Of a stretch of DNA of 64,000 nucleotides, positions 37,085 through 49,068 are shown one piece after another. Every line of letters starts with the position of its first letter. The first letter of the stretch is position 1. Below the pieces are notes generated by a model. The model had not been told where the DNA came from, made no database searches, and saw only the letters and a list, made by a program, of their open reading frames with translations. Made by a program: the position numbers and the translations under genes. The stretch is from Dendrocalamus latiflorus (lineage: Eukaryota > Streptophyta > Magnoliopsida > Poales > Poaceae), in assembly GCA_017311315.1 (NCBI GenBank), contig CM029642.1, positions 20,378,359 through 20,442,358 of the forward strand, read 5' to 3'.

Positions 37085-38033
37085 TTGGACGCACATAACA
37101 CGCTAATGCGAACGCGGAGCATTCGATCTGGACCGAACGGCCTTGCTCTTTGAGGGTGGGAGCACCCAATCATTTATGCAATTTTGCGAAAACCCCTGCC
37201 TCCCCTCTCCATTTTACGGCCCATCTGCCGCACTAGCTCCCAACCCACACCCTTCTCATCCCCTACTCACCGACTCCCCAAGCCTCCCTCTCGGCCTCCC
37301 CGAGCATCGCTTCCGTCCGCCTCCCTCCCGGCCACCCCGAGTGCCTCCGCCTCCTCCGTTCGCCTCCCTCCCAGCCTCCCCGAGCGCCGCCTCCCTCCCG
37401 GCCACCCCGAGCGCCTCCGCCTCCCCAACCTCCTCCTCCTTGAGCGTCGTTGACCTCCCTGAGCTCCTCCTAACTCGAGCGCCTCCGCCTCCTTCCCGGC
37501 CTCCCCGTGCACTGCTTCCCTCCCGGCCACCCCGAGCGCCTACGCTTCCCTGACCTCCTCCTCCACGAGCGTCGCCGACCTCCTTGGGCTCCTCCCAGCC
37601 CGAGCGCCTCCGCCTCCCCGAGCGTTGCCGACCTCCTTGGGTTCCTGCCAGCACACTCTAGGGTTAGACGAACCCGCCCCCTTGGAGCTCCTCCCCGAGC
37701 GTCACCGACCTCCCCGGGCTCCTACCTAGCATGGCTCTAGGGTTAGGCAAACCCGCCCCCATGGAGCTCCTTCCCAAGCGCCGCCGACCTCCCCGGGTTC
37801 CTCCCCATGCAAACCCGCCCCGTTGGAGCGCCGCCGCCGCCGACCTCCCTGGCTCCTCCCCGAGCGAACCCGCCATAAGATGGAGAGGGGAGGTGGGGGG
37901 TTTTCACAAAATTGCGGAAATGGATTGGGTGCTCTCACCCTCAAGGATCTAGGCCGTTCAGTCCAGATCGGACGCTCCACGTTCGCATTAGCATGTTAGC
38001 ACCCAAATGGGCATTAGCACTAAATACGTATAT
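37085..38033. mobile_element. Second long-TIR element beside a TA microsatellite
   Basis: Inverted arms: CGCTAATGCGAACGCGGAGC near 37100 pairs with GCTCCACGTTCGCATTAGCA near 37975, and GAGGGTGGGAGCACCCAATC near 37151 pairs with its complement near 37925. The right end (GGGCATTAGCACTAAATACG) is the same type as that of the element at 389-1985 and abuts TA-rich sequence. The outer 40 bases of the left arm are degraded. The core is a CTCCCTCCCGGCCACCCCGAGCGCC-like GC-rich direct repeat set (37280-37860), giving false frames on both strands. Confidence 0.7.
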
Positions 38034-38041
38034 GTGTGTGT

Positions 38042-38155
<114 letters not shown>

Positions 38156-38298
38156 CAGTGCTTCAATGCTTTCCTCTCTAATAAGAGTAGTATTAATCTC
38201 AAAGCAAATAAAGAGATAAGTAACATCTATTCACTATTCATCATGCTTTAAAAATCGTGCAAATCACTATTGAGGAAAGTATAGAAGCACCTCTCATA

Positions 38299-38345
<47 letters not shown>

Positions 38346-38349
38346 AGAC
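38156..38349. repeat. Unit-tail fragment and (TATATG)n minisatellite
   Basis: 38156-38296 matches 21776-21915 (TAATAAGAGTAGTATTAATC), a piece of the unit tail stranded here. About seven TATATG units follow at 38297-38343. Confidence 0.75.
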
Positions 38350-40040
38350 AAAGCCAGATTTGGCACTGTATTTACAAAACTAGTCGTATGTGCACCGTAT
38401 TTGCAAAAATAGCACTTCTACCGTCCGCTGGGCAGGCGACAGCGCCGGCAAGACGACACGTGGTGAAGTTGCCAGCGGCAGGCGCCTGCCGCCCCACCAG
38501 CAGACGGCAGGTCTGCCATCTGGTGAGGGGGTGGTAGGTGATTAAGCCGGCTGATTAGCTGGCTTAATTACCTGCCATAACTTTTTTTGCGTTTAATGTT
38601 TGTTTGAATTTTTTTTAAATATATCAAATGAGCTCAAAAATTATAAAAATTTATTACAGCCTCCCGACACAACGTACATCATAGTTGTGAATGTTGCTCA
38701 AAAATTCATACAATTTTGGTATTTTGATGAGTTTTTACATATAGCAAATGAACTCCAAAAATTACAAAATTTTATGTGAAGCCTCCTGACATTGTCATAG
38801 TTATTGTGCAATTTGTTAGGAATTTTATGTGGTCCAAATTTGGCATGCTTATTCGGGTTAATTTAATCATGAAGTTAATGATGCTCAGGCATCTTTTGAA
38901 GTGGTTGACCTTTGTGCTTCGCAAATGTGTCGGCCAATTGTGTTATATTTTCTTTTCTACTATCTGGTTCACACAATTGCCAATCTGTGTGTGCTGTGCC
39001 CCCCTCGCGCGCGCTCTCATTCACTCTAATGTCATTATGTCCATGTACGGGGTGAGTGCACCAGATTCCCTTTTCACTCGGCCATAAATTCGAACCTCTC
39101 GCAGTTCGTCGTTGCGTATCTCAATCGCTCAACGCAAAAGATCATTGTCACGGTCATCGCTCAACATTGGGAGTACGTAACTCATTACATCGAGAAGCTA
39201 GTGCATAGCTCAAAATTGGCAGTGCTGATTGATTCTCCCGAATGGCAGATAATTTTTTATCGTATGCTTTTGGTGTTATTCCCGTAATCCTAGTCAATTA
39301 GTATTATTTAGTTAGTCATGATTAATGTAGTTTGTATTATGAAATAAGTAGGTTGTAGTAATTTAGACATAGTTTTTACTATTTTGTGTACATACTGTAC
39401 CCATAATTTGTTATTGAACGGAAATATATAATTAAGCAGTCGTAATTACTGTAGTGGCAATTAGTCAATGGTAAGTAATGAGTTAGTGGTAAGTAATTAA
39501 GTGGTAAGGACGACGATAATGAATACCTCGTCATTTTTTCGGATGAATAATCAAATTATCAGTAATTAATGCAATATTCGTATGTAGTTACATGCATGTA
39601 ATCACTGACTTGTAGTTTGTTGCTGTCGTTATCAATCTTTGCACTAATATTTCGTCTGCCCCATTTGTTGCAAGGTACTCTTATAATTAAGAGTGCGTAG
39701 CTAATTATTTAGAGAAGGCAGTGCATAACTCATTAAGGACACGACAGTGCTGATTGCTTCTCCCGAAAGACAAGTAATTTTTTTATAGCATGCTTTCGAC
39801 ATTATTCCCGTAGTCCTAATCATAATTATTGTTATTTAGTTAGTCATAATTAATGTAATTTGTATTATAAAGTAAGTTTTACTGTCATTATTAATCTTTG
39901 CACTAATATTTGATTTGTCCTATGTATTGGAAGGTGTGCCTTTACCGGAGCTTCTCGAACACTCGTACGATGAGAAACACCGTTGCCACTCATTGATGAC
40001 GGGTGATGGGCTGGCCCTTCACCATTCAAGCTGCAGGGGG
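38350..40040. repeat. Terminal and spacer part of a plant-mobile-domain element
   Basis: The first 430 bp match, inverted, the GC-rich repeats at 15116-15700 and 59046-59655 (GGCAGGCGCCTGCCGCC core, then ATATCAAATGAGCTCAAAA). The rest contains degenerate direct repeats (ATTCCCGTA.TCCTA and TTAGTTAGTCAT.ATTAATGTA at about 39280-39340 and 39800-39860). No intact frame is seen. Confidence 0.5.
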
Positions 40041-40700
40041 ATCCGTGGGCGCTAGACGAGCGGTACGTCCCAACCCTGCGGGCCACGGGCTTATTGCCCT
40101 TTGCGAGACAGGTCTCCACTGGACATGAGTTCACCATCGACGGTTGCCTGCTCGCGGCACTGGGGGACAGGTGGAGGCCCGAGACACACACATTCCACTT
40201 TCGGTGGGGTGAGATGACGGTCACACTGAAAGACGTCACGTTCTTGATCGGTCTCCCTCTTGGGGGTGATGCACTTGTTCTAGCCCTGCACCAGCCGACT
40301 GGAACAAGAGGCTAGTGGACCGGTTTGGCCGACCTATCCCGGAGAGTGTACGTGGCGTCCCCGGCACTTGGCTGAACAATTTCAGTGTGTGCCTGCAGGA
40401 TGCATCGCTGGAGGTCGTCAGGATGCAACTCATCGCATTCTTTATTCAGCTCTTTAGTTGGAGTATGCTTCCAGCCACACACGGCGATATTTGCAACGCT
40501 GAATTCATTGGCCTCACCGAGTCTTTGGTGGACGCAGAATTTGGGGTGATGCCTCGGTACAGCTAGAGATCAGCGGTTCTGTACGTCATATATCGGGGGT
40601 TATGTGACGTTTGCCAACGTGCCATTGCTGGTACCCTCAATCTGACTATCTGTTACGTGCTCCTGTAACTGTGGATAAAAGAACTAGTAATCAAGTGTAT
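40041..40700 (+). pseudogene. Plant mobile domain (MAIN-like) protein fragment
   Basis: The plus-strand frame reads WALDERYVPTLRATGLLPFA, then GHEFTIDGCLLAALGDRWRP, then FHFRWGEMTVTLKDVTFLIG LPLGGD (written in two parts). After a stop near 40313 the next frame gives DRFGRPIPESVRGVPGTW and DASLEVVRMQLIAFF. This pattern (hLxALvdRWRpETHTFHl..GEmt.TLqDVa.LlGLp) is the plant mobile domain, found in MAIN-like proteins and in many Mutator-like and Gypsy elements. Start, C-terminus and several frames are lost. Linked to the repeat family at 38350. Confidence 0.8.
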
Positions 40701-41787
40701 GTGTATACATGCCTCTTCCTTTTGAGTGTTCTGTCACTGCGTATGTGCACGCAGACGAACCCAATTGAATCGGTATGCTATTGCCACTTGGCAACTATTT
40801 ATAACAGTGAACAGTCGCAGGACTACTGATTCATTTATCGGCGCGTCGCTTTGTCGCATGCTACACACAGGAATCATCGCGCTGCATGCCTGGCAAACTG
40901 CATGCCACGCACTAAACTGTCCTGCACACTTCATGCTTAAGCAAATGCCATGCAAGGCTGCATGCTTAAGTAAGTTATGCATGCTTAAGCAAATTAATAC
41001 ACATACAATATGTGCTATGCAAAGGGAGACAAGAGGGATTTAAAACCTAATAATTCTAATACTTTAAATCTAGCAACTATCATATTAGATTTTTTATAAT
41101 TAGAATTAATCCAATAAATTGCATGGGGTATTTTTCGGTTAATTAAAATTAACAAAAAAATTTGAGAGCATAGTGCAAATATGAGAGCACATTGGTGCAC
41201 AATTTGCGACCATTATGAGGTAGATAGAGTAAACCAAGACTATGAGGTAGACAGAGTAAACTAGGACTATAAGGCAGATAGAGTAAACCAGGGACTAAAT
41301 TGGTAGAGAGGAAAGCTTTATAATGAAGTTGGAGGTGGCGAATACTTGCCGGATGGCGAGACCTGGTGGCGCACGTGGATACGAAGCCGAGGAGCTCAAC
41401 TCGGGTAGAGACCAAGGTGATTCAGGCTGGCGAGACTCCATGTGGCACGGGATAAGGGCTGCGGTATCGATTCCGATCATAGTCGACGCTTCTGGATCGA
41501 CATCGAGATGGAGAATAAGAGAGCATTGTGAGTGTGTGTGTTTGCGATGAGCCAGTGGCAAAAATGCGTTGGAGTGGGACCCATAGGGTGCAAATAAGTT
41601 TTATACATGTGAAATCGTATGCCTTCTTCGCTACATCGGACGGTAAGCAAAGCGTGCGTCCGATAAGACCAACACACGCACACGCAGAATTAGACATTTG
41701 CGATTATTTATTATGCTAATAAAATATAAAAAATCATAAACCACGGCCGACATAACACGGCACCGGTGCTGTATGGCTTTTTTCCCC
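40701..41787. other. Intergenic, with three tandem 27-bp repeats
   Basis: Three adjacent units at 41214-41240, 41241-41267 and 41268-41294 share TAT(G/A)AGG(T/C)AGA(T/C)AGAGTAAAC. Nearby, TGCATGCTTAAGCAA-type repeats occur at 40930-40995. No gene could be supported; short frames on both strands are not conserved elsewhere in the window. Confidence 0.6.
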
Positions 41788-43145
41788 ACGATTGACTCCG
41801 TGCTAAGGTTGCGTTGGCCTCGTTTGGTCGGCGCGTGGAAGAAACGTGACGGGTGAGGTGGACTTTTGGAACCAGCCCACTCGGCCCGTGGAAGTCCAAG
41901 CAAACTAACAAAGCCCAAACGAAAGCTTTGCAATCCAATTTGGATCTCAATCAAGCTGTAGATGCCCAAATTATTATTTCCTTCTTCAGGAGCTTTAGCT
42001 TTCTGGAAAACTACATATTGAGGCCACGTTTATTTTGGCTTAGACTTCTAACTTCTGATTTATATTTTACTGTTCTTAAATTTCGTTTTTTCTAGCGTTT
42101 TAGGTTTTTTTAGCTTTTTTACTGGTTCTTTATTCTCGTATTCGTTTGTATTATCCGTGAAAGGCTAACTTTTTTTCTATTTTTTTAACATTTTTAAATT
42201 TATTTACACTAAATAAGTCATCATCAAATATAATAAAATTTCAGCCTATTACATTATAATTTCAGTCATAAGCGATTGGCACCTAAATCTATGTCACTTT
42301 GTGTGATTAGTTCTGATTAGCTGTCACCAACTGACTGTTATGTGCCTTGTCATGTACCTTCCCTTTCGAGAGAGAGAGAGAGAGAGAGAGACAGAGATAA
42401 ATAGATAATCAATTGAGTGGATGCTTTCAAGTCAGTCAAGAAAAAAAGATCAAAGAGAGAAGCCAATCCCGGCATTGACAGCTGACAAATTCCTTGAAAG
42501 CAATGACACAAGTGTTAGATGGTAGATCATGCATCATTTCGGCATGAGTTTCTATCTTACAATTTATTTTTTACTATTTCAAAATTTTGTTTTTAGTTTT
42601 TTGCTGGTTTTTTTTCTGTATTCGTTTGTATTGCTTATGATGGACTAACCTGTTTTTTCTATTTTTAAATATTTTTAAATTTAATTACGCTAAATAAGTT
42701 ACCATCAGTTACAGTGTAATTTCAATCAGATACAATGAAAATTTAGTCATAAACCACTTTTTCATCCAAATTAGCGGCACCAAAATCTTCAGTATGAAGT
42801 ACTATTATCTGTCTTTACGTGTTTTAGTTCCTAATGCTCTCCTGTTAAGGCCTCTTTTTTGCTTGCAGGCTTTGGCCTTTATCAAGACTGAAATGCAGAT
42901 ACCGCTTTCTATATTACCAAATGTCAAAAGGTTTCGATCAAGGGTTGGATTCTGATATTAATCTCAGCATTGAAGGCTGTGCCTTTTGTATTCAACTGTT
43001 GATGCATTCTTAATCAGGATGATTCTCCGTATATGATGAGAAATGTATACACTATTTACGGAGTTACATATGTACCAATCGAATGCTTGCTGTGAAAGAC
43101 TATATTCCTGCCGGTTCTAAGAGCAGTTCAGAAGAAGCTACTAAC
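41788..43145. repeat. Third, HIPP-less partial copy of the duplicated unit
   Basis: Collinear with 11610-12060 and 49130-49555, sharing CGATTGACTCCGTGCT (unit 1 only), GTGGATGCTTTCAAGTCA, GTATGAAGTACTATTATCTG and CGCTTTCTATATTACCAAAT. It is interrupted by two AT-rich MITE-like insertions (about 42029-42290 and 42540-42780) and holds a GA microsatellite at 42368-42391. Homology stops abruptly at GAAGCTACTAA (43145). No HIPP exon follows before the assembly gap. Confidence 0.8.
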
Positions 43146-43346
43146 TTTTTGTATAACTTATTTGCTATTAATATGCATATTTCTCTCTTCTCTCAGTACA
43201 TACATGTTGACAATAACTTCATGAATTACGGATAATAACTGTAAGTAACTTCATGAATTACAAACGATAACTTGATGAACATATGATGGTAACTTTACCA
43301 TAATTAATAAACGCTAGTAACTATCCGTAGGATGGGATAATAGAGC

Positions 43347-43446
43347 NNNNNNNNNNNNNNNNNNNNNNNNNNNNNNNNNNNNNNNNNNNNNNNNNNNNNN
43401 NNNNNNNNNNNNNNNNNNNNNNNNNNNNNNNNNNNNNNNNNNNNNN
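43347..43446. other. Assembly gap, 100 N
   Basis: Exactly 100 ambiguous bases, the conventional size for a gap of unknown length. It lies between the truncated third copy and the palindromic left edge of unit 2. Confidence 0.99.
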
Positions 43447-43719
43447 GGTTGGCTAGTTGGGGTTGGTCAGAGGTGCGCGCTTATTCTACACGTAGCCACT
43501 GACTAGTATATATATATATGACGCTGAAATGGGGTACCATGGTGTCTAGGCACCAAGCCTAACTGCGTTTGGATTGCTTTTAGATGCGTGCAAATATAAT
43601 GATATATAATATATCAGGCAAACCCGTTAACATTCATTAATTTGAAAAAGTATCAATTTGGAAAAGAAAGTCATTAATTTAGCATGCTAAATCAATCATG
43701 GGTGGAAACTCTCAATCAA

Positions 43720-44260
<541 letters not shown>

Positions 44261-45110
44261 AATCAGCATATAACTACAATCGAACTATCATAAAAAAAAG
44301 GTAACTACAATTCGAAATTTAGTTATTCCGACGTATAGTTGTTCCACCTATGATATACTACCTAAACAAATTTAACGAACTCATTTATCACCTTAGGTAT
44401 AATCATATACTAATTCTAAGATACTCCAAACCAACCACATGATAAAATTGCAATAGAACTAATAGTTTTGACATATTTTGTAATTACCTTCATATACACA
44501 TATAAAAAGAAATATATCTAAGAAATATATATACCACCACTGAAAAAATATACAAATCATCTAAATGGTCTTATATACTTATGTACTGTTAGATTGATGG
44601 ATCAATAATTATATTGCATAGCCCAAAGGGGTAATATATAGTACAAGACCCAAGAACACAACCCTAAACCCTAGGACAGTAGGAAATACTACTAATACCT
44701 TATATTCTTAACACCCCTCAAATGCGAGGCATATGCAATAGCATTGCATTTGAAAGTGTTGACACTAAAATAGGGAAATCAAAATTCTAAAGATGTCATC
44801 GTAGAGTGCAGTTCTTGAAGAATTGTGTTGTGAACCAAAAAAAATTCTCCTCTAGGATCGTGCGGCTGTCCATAAAGCATGGTGGCACAGAGTAAAGTCC
44901 AAGATGTCAGCGACGTGGAAGAAAAACACGGCGGCCTTAAAAACTCGAGGTGGCGGCTCAAAAAAGCGACAACCTTAAAACTTCTACAATAAACAGCGGC
45001 TCAAAGAGAAAAGCGACAATTATAGCCATGCAAAAAAAAAGAGAGAAAACCATACTAAATCTAAGTAGATAGACCGTGACTAGCAAAGCAGCCGATTAAC
45101 CGACATATGG

Positions 45111-45391
45111 TGGTGATCATCTGGGCTTTTTTTTTTGTGGCTTATGGCTGAAAAGCACTGTAGCTGGCTGAAAAACATTGTAGCTGACAGAGTCTTATTT
45201 AGCATAATTAAATTTAAAAACATTAAAAAATATAAAAAAATATGTTAGCCCATTATGTATAATACAAACAAATACGGGAAAAAAAGAACCGGCAGAAAAG
45301 CTCAACAAAAAACCAAAAGTTCAGAAAAAGACGAAATTTATGAATAGTGAAAAATAAATCGAAAGCTAAAAGTTGAAGCCAAAATAATCAC
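45111..45391. mobile_element. MITE of the ~280-bp family, present only in unit 2
   Basis: Starts GTGATCATCTGGGCTT and ends with the related inverted AAGCCAAAATAATCAC. Unit 1 reads straight through (CGACATATAATTTTTTGAAC at about 3448), so this is an insertion after the duplication or a loss in unit 1. Confidence 0.75.
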
Positions 45392-45510
45392 ATTTTTGAA
45401 CACGCACGATTTGAACGACAGAAAGAGACCACACCGGATAAAAGCCTCGACCTTTTCATCATTGGCTCAACCACCGGCCACACCAGTAACATAACAGCTC
45501 ATCCCCTTCT

Positions 45511-45800
45511 TCAGAAGTTTGTCGCTCGGTCCAAGCGAAGCCAAAGTCTCGAGAGAGAGCAGCCAGCCGAGGCAATGGAAGAGCAGGGTGAAGCGGAGAC
45601 GACCGGCGGCGATGGCACATCGTCGGGGGAGATGAAGCCGAACCGGGCGGGATGAGCCAGAGACAGCTGGATCCAGGAGGAGGCGAAGTAGGACGTCCAT
45701 GACCGTCCCAGCCCGGCCGCCCCCACGACGGCCTCTAGCAGTATGTTCCCGGCGGTGAGGAAGGCCGCCATGTCACCGAGCTCGACGTGCACGAGCCGGC
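45511..45800 (-). pseudogene. Cationic amino acid transporter fragment, unit 2 copy
   Basis: Same minus-strand fragment as 3551-3990 (HVELGDMAAFLTAGNILLEA and GLGRSWTSYFASSW). The reading after it shifts relative to unit 1 because of a 12-bp insertion near 45600 plus other small changes. Non-functional. Confidence 0.6.
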
Positions 45801-46331
45801 GGTGATGAGCTACTGGGCGGCGACCTCGAGGTCCTCGATGCGGCGGAGGATGCAGGTCCTCGATGAGGCAGAGGCGGCCGGCCGGATCCGGAGCAGAGGA
45901 GGCCGAATCCGGAGCTAGAGGCGGCCGACGCGGGCGCGAGCATGGCTGTCTGGCGGCGGCGCAGGCGAGTGCGCGGTGGCGCAGAGCCGAAAGCGCGGGA
46001 CGACGTCGGGGAGGCCAGAGGCGGCGCGGGCTTGGGTGACGGGAGCAGCGGCGCGCGACGACAGCCGCCCCCGGAGTAAAGATTCATCCTCCAGGGGGCA
46101 GCGCGGCCGGCGGCAGAGGGGACGGCGGTAATCCCTAACCCATATCCAGCCTTTTAGCTCTGATATCATGTTAGATTGAAAGATTCATAATTATATTTCG
46201 CAGCCTGAAGAGGCAACATATAGTACTAGACCCAAAGATACAACTCTAGCACAATCGTATATACCACTAGTATCCTTATATCTTTAACTTATTTATACTA
46301 TAAATATATATCCTCTGTTACATAAGATATT

Positions 46332-46450
<119 letters not shown>

Positions 46451-46567
46451 TTTCCCTCTGGAGTACCAAAAATATTCATGCCCATTCCATTCTACATGTG
46501 CAGGAGTTGCTGAACTCCGATGGACGTGCGTGTAATACTGAACTCCAGAGAGAGAAACAGGGCAGAG

Positions 46568-49037
46568 TCACATGACGCAGCAGCCAGTCGATGAGTCTTC
46601 CTCGCTGACGAACTGGCAGCCCCTGTAGCAGCCACAGTAAGGAGCGCCACCGTGGCACCCCACCAGCATGGGCCGGACGGTGCCGCCGTGCACCTTGTCG
46701 CAGCTGCACCCGTCGTACCGCCCCGAGTAGCACGGCGGGATATGCACGGTCGGCTGGCAATGGCATGACCTTCCGTCGTGCCCTGTCTGGCGTGCACAGA
46801 TCTGCTCCCGTTCCTTGAGCTTCGCCATATCCCATTTCAGTTGCATCCGCTGCTGTCTCTCGAGATCCGCCACTCTCGGTTTCATTTGATCAATGTCCCA
46901 GTTCTTATATACACAAATCTGTTGTTTTCTCTGGAGATCCGCCACTTTCAGTTCCAGATGCTTAATGTCCCAGTTAAATGTACATGGCGGCGTCGGCGAC
47001 GGCGGCGGCTTGATCTGGATGTCCTTGATCACCTTGCCTGCCATGCTTCTGAGCTTGCCGCCTAGCAGAATCGGGTCGAAAGGTCCAGATATGGAGATCG
47101 TCTGTTTCTTGCCGTCGTAGGAGGTCGTCCTGATTCCCCCTTGGTCGGCAGTAGCTGGAAGAAATCATGGAGGGAAACAGTTACAATTTGCAGGCGTATA
47201 TTGGACTGGACAAATTTTCTTTTTCTTTTTACCTTGGAGCTTGCAAAGGACCTTGGAGATCTTTTTGTAACACCGCGGGCAATCAAGGACCTCTACGATC
47301 AGCGTGGTGCTCTGTGTTGACAGCGGCATTAGCGAACGTACTAAAAGTTTTCGCATCTCAAACTCAGACAAAAAAAAAATCGGTGACCGGAGATATCATA
47401 AAAGAGAGTTTCTACCATTTTTTGGAAAGTTACCATGAGTAAATCAATTTATATATAAATTCTTAGTATCTCTTGGTATCTTGAGGACGGTAAAAACTCT
47501 AATCACAAAAATAGTGTCTAGTATCCCTACCACTCCTTCAGTTAAAAAAGTGACGTTTTAGAATACTTGCGTTATTTTTTTTTTGAATTTTCACACGGTT
47601 TGTATAACAAATTAAGCAATGGGAGACGCGTGTCAAAAAGCTATTGTATTTTTGCGCGCTTCTTAATTCTGAAAGAGTCTTCCAAAACTCCTCAAAAAAG
47701 GATTTGATTCTCTAGTCTTTCTTTTCTCTTAGATGAACGGGAAAGAAGAAACACTCGAATCCTCGACGCCGATGAAAGGAACATCACCGCTATGTTGACC
47801 ATGATTCTTAACACTAGTTCGTTTTATCGCCTGCACTTTCGCAACGTGTTGGGCTAGCCTCTTTCTATTTTTCCTTCGTGTGTTGTTTTTTTTCTTTGGT
47901 CCGTAAGTGATCCGCACTCAATTGTTTTTCCCTCCTTAACACAAAGGCGTGCAATCCTTTTGGGCGTTCTTAAAAAAATTCTGAAAGCAAAAAGATCCAT
48001 CACCCACTACACCACACGATCTCCGACATGCCTGGGAAAAAATCGTTAAAACTTTGAACAACTTCAAGCAGGCTGCTGCGGCCCTGATCGGTTCGGCTTA
48101 AACTTCTGATTTATTTTTCACTATTCATAAATTTCTTTTTTCTGAACTTTTAGCTTTTTGTTGAGCTTTTTTGCCGGTTCTTTTTCCCGTATTCGTTTGT
48201 ATTATACATATTGGGCTAACATATTTTTTTTATATTTTTAATTTTTTAAATTTAATTATGCTAAATAAGCCTCTGTCACATACAGTGTTTTTTTCAGCCA
48301 GCTACAGTGTTTTTTTCAGCCAGCTACAGTGTTTTCAGCCATAAACCATGAGCTTTTAAGCCCAACTGATCACCCTGGATTCATACCTACTCCAAAGTCG
48401 ATTGATACTAATTATTCTTGCACCCTACAAAACTGATCTTCCAAAAGAGAAAACTTGCAAATTCTTTGCTGTCCCCTTTTTTTTTTGCAAATTCTGAAAA
48501 CGATCACACAAATGATTTCAGATTCGCTTAAAGATTTGCTAACAAACTGATTTGCCAATTTTTTTTTAAAAAAGATTTGCCTAATAGACAGTTCTTTTAA
48601 AGAGAAAGATCATGCAACACGATCATAAAAATTGCAAACCTTGTAAATTATGTGTGCGTGAGAGTCTTTCGAAGAGATGGATCGATAAAGCAACACAATC
48701 ATAAAGCTTCCAATGCAACCAAAACTTATATATGTGAGGGGGTCATCTTTACTAATATAAAAGGAGAGTTTGTTCCTCATCTTACTCCCTCCAACAATCC
48801 TTCCACCTCACATGACAGCATAACTATCCTAACCCATGCACACACCCACGATCATGATATTGTCATATCGCTTACATGAGATCCGTTGCAAAATACGGAC
48901 ATCTTGCTAGTTAATTGAAAGAGATTGTCATGCAGTACAAGGATACTAGTAATTCATAAATCTTGAAACCCTTACAAATTTTGTGTTTGTGTCTGCGTGT
49001 TGTGTGAGGGGGAGGGCGCTGTTACCTTCTCTGCCAT
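46568..49037 (-). CDS. HIPP gene C: Pi21-like HMA protein, promoter-truncated paralogue of A
   Basis: Exons 49037-49026 (MAEK), 47311-47233 and 47154-46568 with GT/AG borders give 225 residues in an open frame. It is nearly identical to A but has two in-frame changes. One codon (Asp13 of A) is missing from the strand before the metal site, so VKVDLDCPRC reads VEVLDCPRC; the CxxC (Cys15, Cys18) is kept. Four residues are missing from the proline-rich stretch. The WDI/VADL repeats, Cys-rich tail and CCVM CaaX box are kept. Intron 1 is 1714 bp because of two insertions (47571-47850 and 48077-48376). Similarity to the A upstream region stops about 31 bp before the start codon, so the TATA element is gone. 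The coding potential is real; expression is doubtful. Confidence 0.8.
47571..47850. other. About 280-bp insertion in intron 1 of gene C
   Basis: Gene A has AATTGCGTGTTGGGC without interruption. C has this block between ACTTGCG and GTGTTGGGC. It contains a poly-T/A start and moderately GC-rich sequence. I do not recognise it as a known element; there are no clear inverted ends or long target duplication. Confidence 0.6.
48077..48376. mobile_element. MITE of the ~280-bp family in intron 1 of gene C
   Basis: Ends CCCTGATCGGTTCGGCTT and AAGCCCAACTGATCACCCTG are inverted relative to each other; the interior has the family ATATTGGGCTAACATAT and AGCTACAGTGTTTT blocks. It is absent from intron 1 of gene A (5847-5880). 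Confidence 0.8.
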
Positions 49038-49068
49038 GATCTCTCTGTGAAAACAGGTCTCCTTTTGG

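Larger units (their letters stand above)
44587..46289 (-). mobile_element. Small LTR retrotransposon (TRIM-like), unit 2 copy
   Basis: Terminal repeats lie at 44587-44713 and 46169-46289. The minus-strand primer-binding site reads TGATATCAGAGC (46155-46166). It matches the unit 1 element at 2827-4382 but lacks a 110-bp stretch of unit 1 (about 3255-3367) and has gained a MITE at 45111-45391. It carries the same CAT fragment. Confidence 0.7.

Noticed and set aside
37143..37876. Pro/Ser-rich and Gly/Arg-rich proteins
   Set aside because: Products of GC-rich direct repeats in the core of the second long-TIR element, open on both strands.
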